Virus record (IMG/VR): IMGVR_UViG_3300048591_000794
Coordinates: 1-41,633 of that record
Source: a virus
Length of the DNA: 41,633 bases
Reading direction: 5' to 3' (one strand)
Under the pieces are notes generated by a model. It saw only the letters and a program-made list of their open reading frames with translations, searched no databases and was not told where the DNA came from. This document shows positions 28,962-36,838 of this stretch, one piece after another; position 1 is the stretch's first letter; each line of letters begins with the position of its first letter. Both the position numbers and the translations under genes were made by a program.

Positions 28962-29795
28962 TCAGGCGGCCATCCCGCCGCTGAACCCGCTGGGGTACTT
29001 CGTGGGTGTGCCCATGGTGACGAGCTCCGTGCTGTCGGGGATCTTGCGGTTGTGGAACACATTGAACGCCGTGCCGCCGAGGGTGAGCGCTTCCTCGGCG
29101 TGGTTGAGGTCGATCTCCCCATCGTACCAGTTGACGGTGTTGAAGGTGCCCGCGATCGGCCGGTAGACGCCCCCGTAGAGGTTGAGCGTGGTCCCGGCGG
29201 TCCCGGTGCGGTTGTCGAGGCGCAGGAGCCCGGCGCGGACGATGGCGCTCTCGACGACGCGCTTGATGTAGGCGTGGGGTTGGCCGTGCGTCATGCGCAG
29301 GTCGGGGAGCGTGTAGCCCCCGGCGGCGTCGATCTCGAGGTAGCCCTGTCCCTGGAGGACGGCGAGGGCGGCGCCGAAGTCGCATCCCGCTTGGACCTTG
29401 ATGGAGTTGGTGCCGGCGACGACTGCGTTGGTGAAGACGCCCCCGGTGAGGAAGCAGGCGCCCCCGCCGATGAGGTCGGCCCTGGTGCATGTGCTCGTGC
29501 CGGTGTCGAGGTAGAGCACGCCCCCCCTCGCCCGCCAGATGAAGTTGGGCTTGCTGGTGTAGGTGGAGTCGAATTCCGCCTTGAGGCGTCCGTTCGCCGG
29601 CCCGAACTGCGGCATGCCCCCGCGGATGTGCAGGTAGTCGATGCCGGTGATGGTGTCCCCGCTGCGGTCGAGGTTCTCGTGGATGGCGTAGCTGTCGACG
29701 ATCGCCAGCTGGCCGTTGTCGGCGAACCCCGTGGCGTCCTCCCAGTTTGCGGCGTTGAGGCTGGCGGCGCCCTTGATCAGTCTGGTTTCTGCCAT
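28962..29795 (-). CDS. tail-associated beta-helix-like protein
   Basis: The 277-aa protein begins MAETRLIKGAASLNAANWED and continues with short repeating strands and turns (LDTGTSTCTRADLIGGGACF, AGTTLNLYGGVYRPIAGTFN, ALTLGGTAFNVFHNRKIPDS), consistent with a right-handed beta-helix or fibre-like virion protein. Last structural-looking gene of the tail block; could be a tail fibre, tip or adhesion accessory. Preceded by a promoter-like sequence at 29826-29855. Confidence 0.65.
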   Translation of the reverse strand: MAETRLIKGAASLNAANWEDATGFADNGQLAIVDSYAIHENLDRSGDTITGIDYLHIRGGMPQFGPANGRLKAEFDSTYTSKPNFIWRARGGVLYLDTGTSTCTRADLIGGGACFLTGGVFTNAVVAGTNSIKVQAGCDFGAALAVLQGQGYLEIDAAGGYTLPDLRMTHGQPHAYIKRVVESAIVRAGLLRLDNRTGTAGTTLNLYGGVYRPIAGTFNTVNWYDGEIDLNHAEEALTLGGTAFNVFHNRKIPDSTELVTMGTPTKYPSGFSGGMAA

Positions 29796-29825
29796 CGGTG
29801 GGCTCCCTGTCCGGCGTCTGGGCGC

Positions 29826-29855
29826 ATTCTACGGTCGGCCGCGCGGGGCGGTCAT
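29826..29855 (-). promoter_or_regulatory. putative promoter with 13-bp motif in its spacer
   Basis: ATGACC (29855-29850) and TAGAAT (29831-29826) on the minus strand, spacer 18 bp, 31 bases before the ATG at 29795. The one-mismatch motif GTCGGCCGCGCGG (29834-29846) lies wholly inside the spacer, where a bound protein would block RNA polymerase. Confidence 0.5.
29834..29846. repeat. 13-bp motif variant between -35 and -10
   Basis: GTCGGCCGCGCGG, one base from the family consensus and in the same orientation as the other copies, in the short gap between two tail genes. Confidence 0.6.
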
Positions 29856-30148
29856 GCCGAGAACTCTGCGTACACCCGCTCCCTGGTCTGGTCGATCCTC
29901 GTGTGCTGGAAGTTGGTGACGGTGAGCTGGTCGAGGCCCAGGGCGGTCTGGAGGGCCTGCCAGTTGGGGTTGGCCGGGAGGACGGCGACCCCGCCGGCGT
30001 TGTGGAGGACCTCCAGGTCCATGGTGATCCACCGGCCCTGGTAGCTCCAGTAGGTGTCCCTGGCGCGGATGCGGTAGCCCCCGACGGTGATGACCTTGTC
30101 CATCATGCCGCAGAGGATGGCGTCGGCTTGGGCGCGCGTCAGGCTCAT
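29852..30148 (-). CDS. hypothetical 98-aa tail-region protein
   Basis: Not recognised. MSLTRAQADAILCGMMDKVI then YRIRARDTYWSYQGRWITMDLEVLHN suggest a compact alpha/beta domain. Coupled by ATGA to the 291-aa virion protein. Possibly a small tail-tip or assembly factor; position is the only evidence. Confidence 0.55.
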   Translation of the reverse strand: MSLTRAQADAILCGMMDKVITVGGYRIRARDTYWSYQGRWITMDLEVLHNAGGVAVLPANPNWQALQTALGLDQLTVTNFQHTRIDQTRERVYAEFSA

Positions 30149-31020
30149 GGGGCGATCGCTCGTCTGAGGGTGAAGGAGCAGATGAACGCCGCGGGTGTGC
30201 CGGCGCTGGCGGTGATGTATCCGCTGAGGATGTCGTCGGCCGAGAACGGGATGTTGAGGCCGGTGGCTTTGCCCTTGAGGGCGGCGGCGACGGAGACGGC
30301 GACGGTGCCCGTCCCGTTGATCCGCATCTCGAGGTCCCCGGTGATGCTCGCCGTGTTCGAGAAGCTCGCCTCGGTGCAGACGCCGTCCCACATCGCCACT
30401 GCGCCCGTGGTGGTGCCGCCGATCTGGTTGCCGTACCGCGCGTACATCGGGTTTGCTGTGCTCGAGTTGCCGCCGGTGAGGAGCCTGGCCTCTCCGAGCC
30501 ACTTGCCGATGGTCGCGCTGTAGTGGAAGGATTCCTCGAGGTCCGTGCGGTAGAAGGCCTGGCCGTGCGCCGGGTCGGAGGGGAACGCGGACCCGTAGGC
30601 GGCGTCCGGTGTGGCGGTGGGGTCGCTGGCGTCCGCGGAGATCAGGACGGCGGCGATGCCCGCCGTGCCGCTCTGGTCGGTGGTGACGGCGCCGCGGAGG
30701 TAGCTGTACCCCCGGCAGTCGATCACCCCCGTCATGCCCTCGGCGATAATCTGGGTGTTGGTATCGTTCCAATGGTTCCCGTCCATCGAGCCCTGGATGG
30801 TGACCGTCGTCGGGGTGCCGCCCCCTGTCCATGTGTAGGTGTCGTCGTCGATGAGGAAGGTCTGGCACCTGGCTGAGCTCAGCCCTCTGACGTCGATGGG
30901 GCTGGTGGCGTCCCCGGCGGCCTCGAGGTCGACGGCGTTGTGGTGGAGCGTGTACCCGCCGTGGTCAGGGTCCAGGGTGTCCTGCGGCGTCGGCTTGGGT
31001 GCGTTGGTGGCGTTGAGCAT
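30145..31020 (-). CDS. hypothetical 291-aa virion protein
   Basis: A beta-rich sequence typical of phage receptor-binding or baseplate-periphery proteins: YTWTGGGTPTTVTIQGSMDG, YLRGAVTTDQSGTAGIAAVL, EMRINGTGTVAVSVAAALKG. No catalytic motif. The start at 31020 lies 56 bases inside the previous gene, with a weak ribosome site, so expression probably depends on coupling. Confidence 0.62.
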   Translation of the reverse strand: MLNATNAPKPTPQDTLDPDHGGYTLHHNAVDLEAAGDATSPIDVRGLSSARCQTFLIDDDTYTWTGGGTPTTVTIQGSMDGNHWNDTNTQIIAEGMTGVIDCRGYSYLRGAVTTDQSGTAGIAAVLISADASDPTATPDAAYGSAFPSDPAHGQAFYRTDLEESFHYSATIGKWLGEARLLTGGNSSTANPMYARYGNQIGGTTTGAVAMWDGVCTEASFSNTASITGDLEMRINGTGTVAVSVAAALKGKATGLNIPFSADDILSGYITASAGTPAAFICSFTLRRAIAP

Positions 31021-31408
31021 GGCGGATGGCCCGGGCCAGGGCGGCCTTCATGGCCGAGTATATGTCTTTGAGGGGCCGGATGCACCCGCAGCCCGCGAAG
31101 CCCTCGGGGTGTTTCGGGTGGGTCCGCTTGAGCCAGACCCGGATGGGGAACGGGACGCCGTACCACTCCAGGCCGGCCCACTCGAGGGCCCCGTCGCCGT
31201 CCGGGTGGCGGCGGTCGGGGCAGGGCTCGTCGCCGAGGATGTGGTGCACGATATCGGTGGGTGGGTCGACCGCGCCGCAGGCGATGGCGGCCCCCTCGAC
31301 GGTGAGCCCCTGGCCCCGTATGGCGTGCGGGCAGGTCGCGCACATGGCCGCTTTGGTCCGGACGGTTTCGTTTGGGCCCTCGCCCGCCCCGCAGGTGTTG
31401 CAGCTCAC
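30965..31408 (-). CDS. 147-aa Cys-rich protein in the tail operon
   Basis: Not recognised. MSCNTCGAGEGPNETVRTKA then AMCATCPHAIRGQ gives a CxxC...CxxC zinc-ribbon-like start; further Cys at DEPCPD and GCGCIRP. The middle (ALEWAGLEWYGVPFPIRVWL) is hydrophobic-aromatic. It is coupled by ATGA to the 461-aa Cys-rich tail protein, so the two may act together, for example as a metal-binding tip. A variant 13-bp motif is at 31265. Confidence 0.6.
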   Translation of the reverse strand: MSCNTCGAGEGPNETVRTKAAMCATCPHAIRGQGLTVEGAAIACGAVDPPTDIVHHILGDEPCPDRRHPDGDGALEWAGLEWYGVPFPIRVWLKRTHPKHPEGFAGCGCIRPLKDIYSAMKAALARAIRHAQRHQRTQADAAGHPGP

Positions 31409-32790
31409 AGGAAGTCCTCCGCGCCGACGCGGCGGGTGGTCGGCGGTGGGGCGGCTCCCCCGCCGATCTGGCTCCCGGCGCCGCTGGGGATCGGCTGCTT
31501 GCCCGGGCAGCCCCCGCCGCAGCCCGGGGGCTGCTCACGGATGATCACGGAGGTGTGGACGCTCAGGCGCTTGTCCTCCTCGGTGCGGGCGCCCTGGCTG
31601 TTCGACCATCGGTACTTCCAGTCGATGAAGATGGTGCTGTGGTAGCAGCCCGCGGAGACCTTCCATATGCCCGTGCACGCCGATGGTTCGCATGTCTCGT
31701 AGGTGCCCTGGCACGCGTTCCTCTCGTACCCCGCCGTTTGCGACCAGGTCTCGGGCGCGTCCCCGTGGAAGAAGCACGGCCCCCGGTCCCATGCCCGCAT
31801 CAGGCATCCCGGGTCGCCCCGGCCGGTGACGCTGTTGTAGTCGGGGTGGCCGCAGTCGTCGACGACGTACTCGGTTCTGACGGTGACGAGCTCGCCGTGG
31901 AGCATGTACCGTTCTATCTTGGTGACGAGGCTGCTGATGGAGACGCACCCGGCGTAGATCGGGCCCTTGGCCCACTCGACGATCGAGGCGGACCTGCCGA
32001 TGGTCGTGAACTCGCTGATGTTGCCGTTGGAGTCGATGCTGTAGTTCCGGTGCTTGCCGGCGGTGTAGCTGACGGTCCACCACCTGCTCCCGCAGCAGCA
32101 GGTGACGGCCTCGCCGTTGTTGTCCCGGTTCCAGCAGTAGGGGTACCCGGGCGTGTTGTGGTTGGCGGGGACGATGTTGTAGTCGCACCCGCCGGCGCAG
32201 CTGTAGCAGCACTCGCAGCAGGCGGCCTGGGGCGTCCAGGCCTGGTGCCAGTCGTAGATGTCGAGGTCGGCGACGGTCCAGCCGTCGGTCGATCCCTGGT
32301 GGTAGCGGCTGTGGGGCCCGACGATGATGCACCCGCACCCGGCGCCGAAGTGGGCCCACCAGCACTTGGTCAGGTCCATCTCCGGGGGCGGGCAGACGAG
32401 GATCTTGTCGGTCGGGTTCCCGCACGGGGTCTGGCATGTGTCGGCGACGAGGTAGCGGCCTTCCCTCGCGCACCTGGGGTCGGAGCACGTGCCGATGCAC
32501 TCGACGCCGTCGTCGACGAGGATGGCCCCGTCGGGCAGCTCGCACCGGCCCGGGGGGGGCGGCCCGGGCTCGCTGTGGTACTTGCACTGGTCGGTGTTGA
32601 GCCAGCAGCCCTCGAGCTCCGGGTGGTCGAGGAGGATGATCTGGTACCAGAGTTGGGCGCCGTTGGCGCACCGGAGCGTGCCCTTCACGTAGATGTCTGG
32701 CCCGCGGTCCTGGCACTGGCTGTTTGCCGGGCAGGGGACGAAGTGGATGTAGTAGGCCCCCTTGCAGCAGCAGGCCCGGTGGAGGCTCAC
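31405..32790 (-). CDS. very Cys-rich 461-aa distal tail protein
   Basis: GTG start at 32790. I count about 38 Cys (8%), with clusters such as ACCCKGAYY at the N-terminus, CECCYSCAGGC, TCCCGSRWWTV and the C-terminal GCGGGCPGKQ. Trp, Tyr, Gly and Asn are also abundant, as in extracellular or carbohydrate-binding domains. No known family recognised. It sits where a tail-tip or receptor-binding protein would be expected. Cytoplasmic assembly of so many cysteines suggests several bound zinc or iron ions, or disulfide formation after release. Its GTGA overlap with the 175-aa gene supports the frame. Confidence 0.7.
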   Translation of the reverse strand: MSLHRACCCKGAYYIHFVPCPANSQCQDRGPDIYVKGTLRCANGAQLWYQIILLDHPELEGCWLNTDQCKYHSEPGPPPPGRCELPDGAILVDDGVECIGTCSDPRCAREGRYLVADTCQTPCGNPTDKILVCPPPEMDLTKCWWAHFGAGCGCIIVGPHSRYHQGSTDGWTVADLDIYDWHQAWTPQAACCECCYSCAGGCDYNIVPANHNTPGYPYCWNRDNNGEAVTCCCGSRWWTVSYTAGKHRNYSIDSNGNISEFTTIGRSASIVEWAKGPIYAGCVSISSLVTKIERYMLHGELVTVRTEYVVDDCGHPDYNSVTGRGDPGCLMRAWDRGPCFFHGDAPETWSQTAGYERNACQGTYETCEPSACTGIWKVSAGCYHSTIFIDWKYRWSNSQGARTEEDKRLSVHTSVIIREQPPGCGGGCPGKQPIPSGAGSQIGGGAAPPPTTRRVGAEDFL

Positions 32791-33314
32791 GGCGGTTCCT
32801 CGCAGGTCCCGTCGACGGGGTTCTCCCACGAGAACCAGGCCTCCTTGGCGCTTGCGTCGGCCAGCGTAACGATGGTGAGCAGCACCGGGGTGCCGTCCGG
32901 GCATGGGCGGAGTGTGAACCCGTCGGGGAAGTCCTCGCCGTCTAGGTCGATGCCGTTGCCCTCGACGCCGGACCCGTCGTTGATGTCCTCGGTGAGGTTG
33001 AAGCAGACGCCGGTCCTGCCGGCCGGTTTGTCCGTCCATCCTCCGTAGCCCGTGGCGGTCTTGGCGGCCTCGGTGTAGTTGTACCGGTATCGGTTCGGGC
33101 CGTCCTCGGTGTGGCCGGTGATCGTGGCCCAGAAGGTCTGGCGGGGGAGGGGGGATCGGGCGGCCAGGCCGATGACGATCCGGCCGCGGTGCTCGGAGAT
33201 CTCGATGCCGGGCCCGGCGTCAAAGGCCGGGATCATGCTCACGATGGTGTTGAGGTCCTCGGCGAGGAGGAGGTCGCCGGTGCGGAACTTGGGGAGCTCG
33301 GTGGTCGGTGGCAT
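32787..33314 (-). CDS. hypothetical 175-aa tail protein
   Basis: A beta-rich protein: PKFRTGDLLLAEDLNTIVSM, then ISEHRGRIVIGLAARSPLPR, FWATITGHTEDGPNRYRYNY. The early segment resembles the N-terminal attachment regions of phage tail-tip or fibre proteins. Only three Cys, in contrast to the next gene. Located between the tape-measure-distal protein and the Cys-rich protein. Confidence 0.62.
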   Translation of the reverse strand: MPPTTELPKFRTGDLLLAEDLNTIVSMIPAFDAGPGIEISEHRGRIVIGLAARSPLPRQTFWATITGHTEDGPNRYRYNYTEAAKTATGYGGWTDKPAGRTGVCFNLTEDINDGSGVEGNGIDLDGEDFPDGFTLRPCPDGTPVLLTIVTLADASAKEAWFSWENPVDGTCEEPP

Positions 33315-33317
33315 GGG

Positions 33318-34085
33318 TCACCCCGGGAACTTGCTCGAGAAACTCTTGGTCGGGTAGACGGTGACGGTCTTGTACCCCTCGCCGAGCACCAGGTCGGGCG
33401 GCGGCTCCCCGGTCTCGGGGTCGGTGAAGATGATGTCGGGGTCCCACCCCTCCCGCTGGAACTCGAACTCGTAGTTCATGCGCCAGCGCTTCGGCGTGGT
33501 GGTGGTGTCGGCCGGTTCGAAGGTGACGCTGGTGCAGAGCCATGTGCCGGGTGGGCCGCCGTTCCAGAGGGCCTGGTTGACGAACCCGGCCCAGAGCAGG
33601 GTGGTGACGCCGGGGCTGTTGGTGGCCTCGATGATGCTGGCGCGGAGGGTGCTGTGGGGGCCCAGGGCGTCGACCGTCCCGCCCTGCGTGACGCCGTTGT
33701 GCGTGACGGTGATCTGGGCCCCGCCGATGTCGAGCTGCGTGGAGAGCTGGCGGAGGGCGGTGCCGCCGCTATAGGTGATGTCGCTGCCGGGCGGGTCGTC
33801 GGGGTCGGAGAACTCCTGCCGGCGGTACTCGATGGTGACGATGGCCTTGCGTTTGTCGGTGAGCCTCGGCCGCCGGCGCTCGAGCACGATGGTCTGGCCG
33901 TTGATGGTGAGGGTGTCGCCGACCTCGGGGAGCCCGGCGTCCTTGAGGCAGTACTCGAGGGCCTCATCGATGGTCTTGTCGGTGTCCCAGGTCACCAGGG
34001 CCTCCCTGGTGGCCCCGACGATGAGGCCGGCGATCTCGTCGCAGGTCATCGTGCCTTCGAGGATGTCGATGGTGGTTTCTGCCAT
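33318..34085 (-). CDS. distal tail-region protein, 255 aa
   Basis: Not assignable to a named family. Directly downstream of the tape measure, where distal-tail (Dit-like or lambda M/L-like) proteins usually lie. Sequence is mixed alpha/beta (TIDEALEYCLKDAGLPEVGD; KAIVTIEYRRQEF; ITVTHNGVTQGGTVDALGP; WRMNYEFEFQREGWDP). Three bases separate it from the tape measure gene. Confidence 0.65.
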   Translation of the reverse strand: MAETTIDILEGTMTCDEIAGLIVGATREALVTWDTDKTIDEALEYCLKDAGLPEVGDTLTINGQTIVLERRRPRLTDKRKAIVTIEYRRQEFSDPDDPPGSDITYSGGTALRQLSTQLDIGGAQITVTHNGVTQGGTVDALGPHSTLRASIIEATNSPGVTTLLWAGFVNQALWNGGPPGTWLCTSVTFEPADTTTTPKRWRMNYEFEFQREGWDPDIIFTDPETGEPPPDLVLGEGYKTVTVYPTKSFSSKFPG

Positions 34086-34088
34086 GGT

Positions 34089-35591
34089 CTACCCCAGCCT
34101 GGCCGTCTGGCCGTCGCGGATGTTGCGGTCGATCGAGGCGAGGTGGTCGTTCGTGACCTTGAGCTGCGGGTCCTCGACCTTAGCGGGCTTGGAGGTTGCG
34201 CCCGGGGTGCCGCCGAGGGCCATCCGCTCGAGCTGGACCTGGCGGAAGCTCGCGGTCTTGGCCGGCTCGGTGGCGGTGGCGGACTCGAGGGCGTCGCGGG
34301 CCTGTTGGACGGCCCGCCCGTGGGTTTCGAAGTCGATGAGGTTCTGCTCGAGCAGCTTGTTGAGCTCGTCGATGGCCTGCTGGTACTTCTCCATCGGGGT
34401 GCGGGTGGCGTTGAAGACCCGCTCCGCGGCCGATTCCATGGTTCGGAGGGCGTCGGCGTGGGCCTCGGCGGCCTCCAGGGCGGCGTCGGCGTCCTCGTCG
34501 AATGTCCGCATGTTCTCGCTGGTGGCGGCGATCTGGTCGGCGGTCTCCTGGGCGGCGTCCTGGATGGCGTTCATGGCGTTGACGACGTTGGCGCCCCAGT
34601 CCTGGCCCTCGAGGCCCTCCAGCTCGCGCTCCAGCTTCTGGATCTGGCGGTTGAGCTCGAGCAGCTCCCGGGGGTCTTTCCAGAGCCCTTCGAGGCCCTC
34701 GCGGGCTTCCAGGGCGGCGATTTTCATTCTGAGCCAGGCCTTGACGACGGCCTGGATGGCGTTTGCCGCGGTCCCGGCGGCGACGGTGGCGGCGGTCATG
34801 GCCTGTTCGGCGATGCCCGCGGCGCCCTTGCCCTGGGTGGCCCAATCGATGAAGGCCTGGGCGCCCGCGGCGATGAAGGGGGCGACCTGGACGGCGATCT
34901 GCCTGGCGAGGCCGTTGAAGAGCTCGCGGAGCTCGCTCACGCGGTCGTTCGCGGCCTCGATCTTTGAGACGTCCGCCCGGTCCAGGGCGAGCCCGAAGAG
35001 CTCTGCTTTTTGCTGCGCGTCCTCGAACGCCCCCGCCCCGGCCTGGAGGGTGTTCAGCAGCGTGACGCCGCTGCGGCCGAAGAGGTCGAAGGCGGCGGTG
35101 ACCCGGTCGGCCTGGCTGGGGAGGGCGTTAAGCCGCTCGCCGATGAGGCGGAACTGCTCGTCGGGGCTCATCCGCTTGAGTTCCTCGACGGTGAGCCCGA
35201 GCCTGGCGAGGGCGTCGGCCTGGGCGCCCGTGCCCTTCTCGGCGTCGCCGATGCTCTTGAGCATCTTGGCGATGCCCTTCTCGAGGTCCTCGTTCGAGGC
35301 GCCGGCGAGGTTGGCGGCGAGCTGGAGGCCGGCGAGTTTCTCGGTCTGGATGCCCAGGCGGTCGCTCGTCTTGGCGATCGCGTCGGCGGCGTTGAGCTGC
35401 TGGATGGTGAGGGCGGTGAGGCCGGCGGCGGCGGCGAGCCCGGCGGCGGCGCCGATCGCGCCGAGGACCTTGCCAACGCGGAGGGCCGGCCCGGCGAAGT
35501 TTTTCAGGGTCTGGCCGGCGCTCATGAAGGCCTTCTGGAAGGCCGCGGTCCGTCCGACGAGGGCGACGCTCAGCTTGGCGATGGTGGTCAT
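34089..35591 (-). CDS. tape measure protein
   Basis: The 500-aa tail-length ruler has the common N-terminal tape-measure domain (LVGRTAAFQKAFMSAGQTLK; LQLAANLAGASNEDLEKGIA; ADRVTAAFDLFGRSGVTLLN), hydrophobic Gly/Ala segments near residues 36-62, and a second half of long charged coiled-coil helices (EGLWKDPRELLELNRQIQKL; DADAALEAAEAHADALRTME). At about 1.5 angstroms per residue it implies a tail of roughly 75 nm, at the short end for siphoviruses. The start overlaps the T-frame stop by ATGA. Its place after the G/GT chaperones is canonical. Confidence 0.93.
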   Translation of the reverse strand: MTTIAKLSVALVGRTAAFQKAFMSAGQTLKNFAGPALRVGKVLGAIGAAAGLAAAAGLTALTIQQLNAADAIAKTSDRLGIQTEKLAGLQLAANLAGASNEDLEKGIAKMLKSIGDAEKGTGAQADALARLGLTVEELKRMSPDEQFRLIGERLNALPSQADRVTAAFDLFGRSGVTLLNTLQAGAGAFEDAQQKAELFGLALDRADVSKIEAANDRVSELRELFNGLARQIAVQVAPFIAAGAQAFIDWATQGKGAAGIAEQAMTAATVAAGTAANAIQAVVKAWLRMKIAALEAREGLEGLWKDPRELLELNRQIQKLERELEGLEGQDWGANVVNAMNAIQDAAQETADQIAATSENMRTFDEDADAALEAAEAHADALRTMESAAERVFNATRTPMEKYQQAIDELNKLLEQNLIDFETHGRAVQQARDALESATATEPAKTASFRQVQLERMALGGTPGATSKPAKVEDPQLKVTNDHLASIDRNIRDGQTARLG

Positions 35592-35956
35592 GGTTTCGCC
35601 CCGCGGCCCCGCCTCTGGGCCTCAGCGTACTCGTGCATCCTGGCGTACTGCATGATAACCTCGCCGATCTCGACGGGGTCCATCTGCCGGGGCCGGGCCT
35701 CGCCCCACCAGTCGATGAGGAAGTCCCGCACCTTGAACGGCCGCTCGCGCTGCGGGTTGCGGTGGCGGTTGGCGATGGTGGCCGCCAGGTTGGCGGCGAG
35801 GATGTCGAGGCGGGCCGGTCCGATGGGGCTGATGGCGTCGTACGCCATCCAGTGGGCGAACTCGTCGGCGTCGATGTCCTGTTGCGCCCGGCGAACGCTT
35901 GTGCCCAGGGCGAGGGCGAGGGTGTACCAGAACCTCAGCCCCGGCCGGTTTCGGAG
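35588..35956 (-). CDS. tail assembly chaperone T extension (made by -1 frameshift)
   Basis: An open frame in the -1 phase relative to the G gene, with no good start or ribosome site of its own. Read after slippage at 35956-35962 it continues LRNRPGLRFWYTLALALGTS then ADEFAHWMAYDAISPIGP, which matches the lambda-T type (EFxxW-xxx-xxPxG) tail assembly protein. 122 residues would be added to the first 121 of G, giving a GT fusion of 243 aa. GT-type proteins guide tube polymerisation around the tape measure. The stop overlaps the tape measure start. Confidence 0.85.
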   Translation of the reverse strand, partial: LRNRPGLRFWYTLALALGTSVRRAQQDIDADEFAHWMAYDAISPIGPARLDILAANLAATIANRHRNPQRERPFKVRDFLIDWWGEARPRQMDPVEIGEVIMQYARMHEYAEAQRRGRGAKP

Positions 35957-36318
35957 TTTCCCTGCAGCTCGGCGATGGCGGTCTCGGTGAGGTGGTTGAT
36001 GCGGGCGGCGGCGTCGAAAATCCGGTTGATCGCCGACCCGTCCCGGGCTCCGAGTTTGTCGATGTCGCCGGGCTCGGTGAAGAGGCGGTTGCCCTCGGCG
36101 TCGCAGCATGTGTAGACGCAGACCCGCTGCTTCCCGCGGGCGATGTCGGGCTTGCCGTCGGCGCTCTTGGCGTAGTAGGTTTCTTCCTCGAACCGCCCGC
36201 GCTCGACGCCGTTCATGGTGCGCACGAACACGAACCCGTTCCACTCGGGGACCTCGACGCGCTCCATCTTGGCGTCGTCGGCCTCGAGGATGGCCTTGCG
36301 TGTCAGCTCGTTCGTCAT
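35935..36318 (-). CDS. tail assembly chaperone G
   Basis: The 127-aa protein begins MTNELTRKAILEADDAKMER; the middle FVFVRTMNGVERGRFEEETY and the C-terminal helix IDKLGARDGSAINRIFDAAARINHL are typical of siphovirus tail assembly chaperones upstream of the tape measure. Good ribosome site (GGAGGAA) before the ATG at 36318. The slippery heptamer near its end allows a minority GT product. Confidence 0.85.
   Translation of the reverse strand: MTNELTRKAILEADDAKMERVEVPEWNGFVFVRTMNGVERGRFEEETYYAKSADGKPDIARGKQRVCVYTCCDAEGNRLFTEPGDIDKLGARDGSAINRIFDAAARINHLTETAIAELQGNSETGRG
35956..35962 (-). promoter_or_regulatory. programmed -1 ribosomal frameshift site GGGAAAC
   Basis: On the coding strand the heptamer reads G-GGA-AAC in the G frame, the X-XXY-YYZ slippery form (lambda uses GGGAAAG). 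It lies seven codons before the G stop (35937-35935), and the -1 frame is open to 35588. A short GC-rich dyad (CCGGCCGG) follows within ten bases. Confidence 0.88.
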
Positions 36319-36334
36319 GGGTTCCTCCGGGGAA

Positions 36335-36362
36335 GGCGGGGGCGGGCGTTCCCGCCCCCGCC
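36335..36362 (-). terminator. 12-bp perfect GC hairpin after the tail tube gene
   Basis: GGCGGGGGCGGG (36335-36346) and CCCGCCCCCGCC (36351-36362) form a perfect 12-bp stem with a CGTT loop between the tube gene and the chaperone gene. The downstream side reads TTCCCC, a short T-run only. It could partly terminate transcription or stabilise the upstream mRNA 3' end. Confidence 0.7.
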
Positions 36363-36409
36363 TCGGCTCTGCCGGGCCCCGTGGCCCGTTCGCAAAAGGG
36401 GGTAGCGTG

Positions 36410-36823
36410 TTACGCCGCGGCGTTCGCGTAGGTGAGGCTGCCGCTGAACTTGATGCTCATCTGCCCCGTCATGCGGTCCTCAAACGGCGTGCCGTAGCTC
36501 CAGTCGGTGCAGAACCCGGAGCCGGCGACATTCGCGGCGGTGCCGAGCCTGGTGGGGAATGTGAGGGTGATGGTCTCGGCGGCGAGGTTGATCGGGATCT
36601 CGGTCCCGAGGGCGTCGTCGTCCGGCCGGAGCAGGTACTCGATGTCGAGTGTGCCCGGGTCGTAGAGGTCGCCCGGGATGAAGGTCATGCCCCCGGTGGT
36701 GCCCAGGTGGCTCGTCGGCACCGATGCCCGCGAGATCCCGCCGTGGCTGGCGGAGAGGATGTGGTACGCGAGGCCGCTCGTCCCGAAGGTGACGGTTGCG
36801 CCTGTTCCGACGTCGGCTCCCAT
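36410..36823 (-). CDS. probable major tail tube protein
   Basis: A 137-aa compact beta-rich protein (TVTFGTSGLAYHILSASHGG; TLDIEYLLRPDDDALGTEIP; QMSIKFSGSLTYANAAA) located immediately before the G chaperone. That is where the major tail protein lies in lambda- and HK97-type phages, and the ending in alternating strands fits a tube monomer. A strong GC hairpin follows, as after the capsid gene, consistent with high expression. Family assignment by position and character rather than by a diagnostic motif. Confidence 0.72.
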   Translation of the reverse strand: MGADVGTGATVTFGTSGLAYHILSASHGGISRASVPTSHLGTTGGMTFIPGDLYDPGTLDIEYLLRPDDDALGTEIPINLAAETITLTFPTRLGTAANVAGSGFCTDWSYGTPFEDRMTGQMSIKFSGSLTYANAAA

Positions 36824-36838
36824 GGTCGTGCTCCTGTG

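Noticed and set aside
33663-33680. Additional 13-bp motif copy (GTCGACCGTCCCG)
   Set aside because: Three mismatches; counted as background rather than as a family member.
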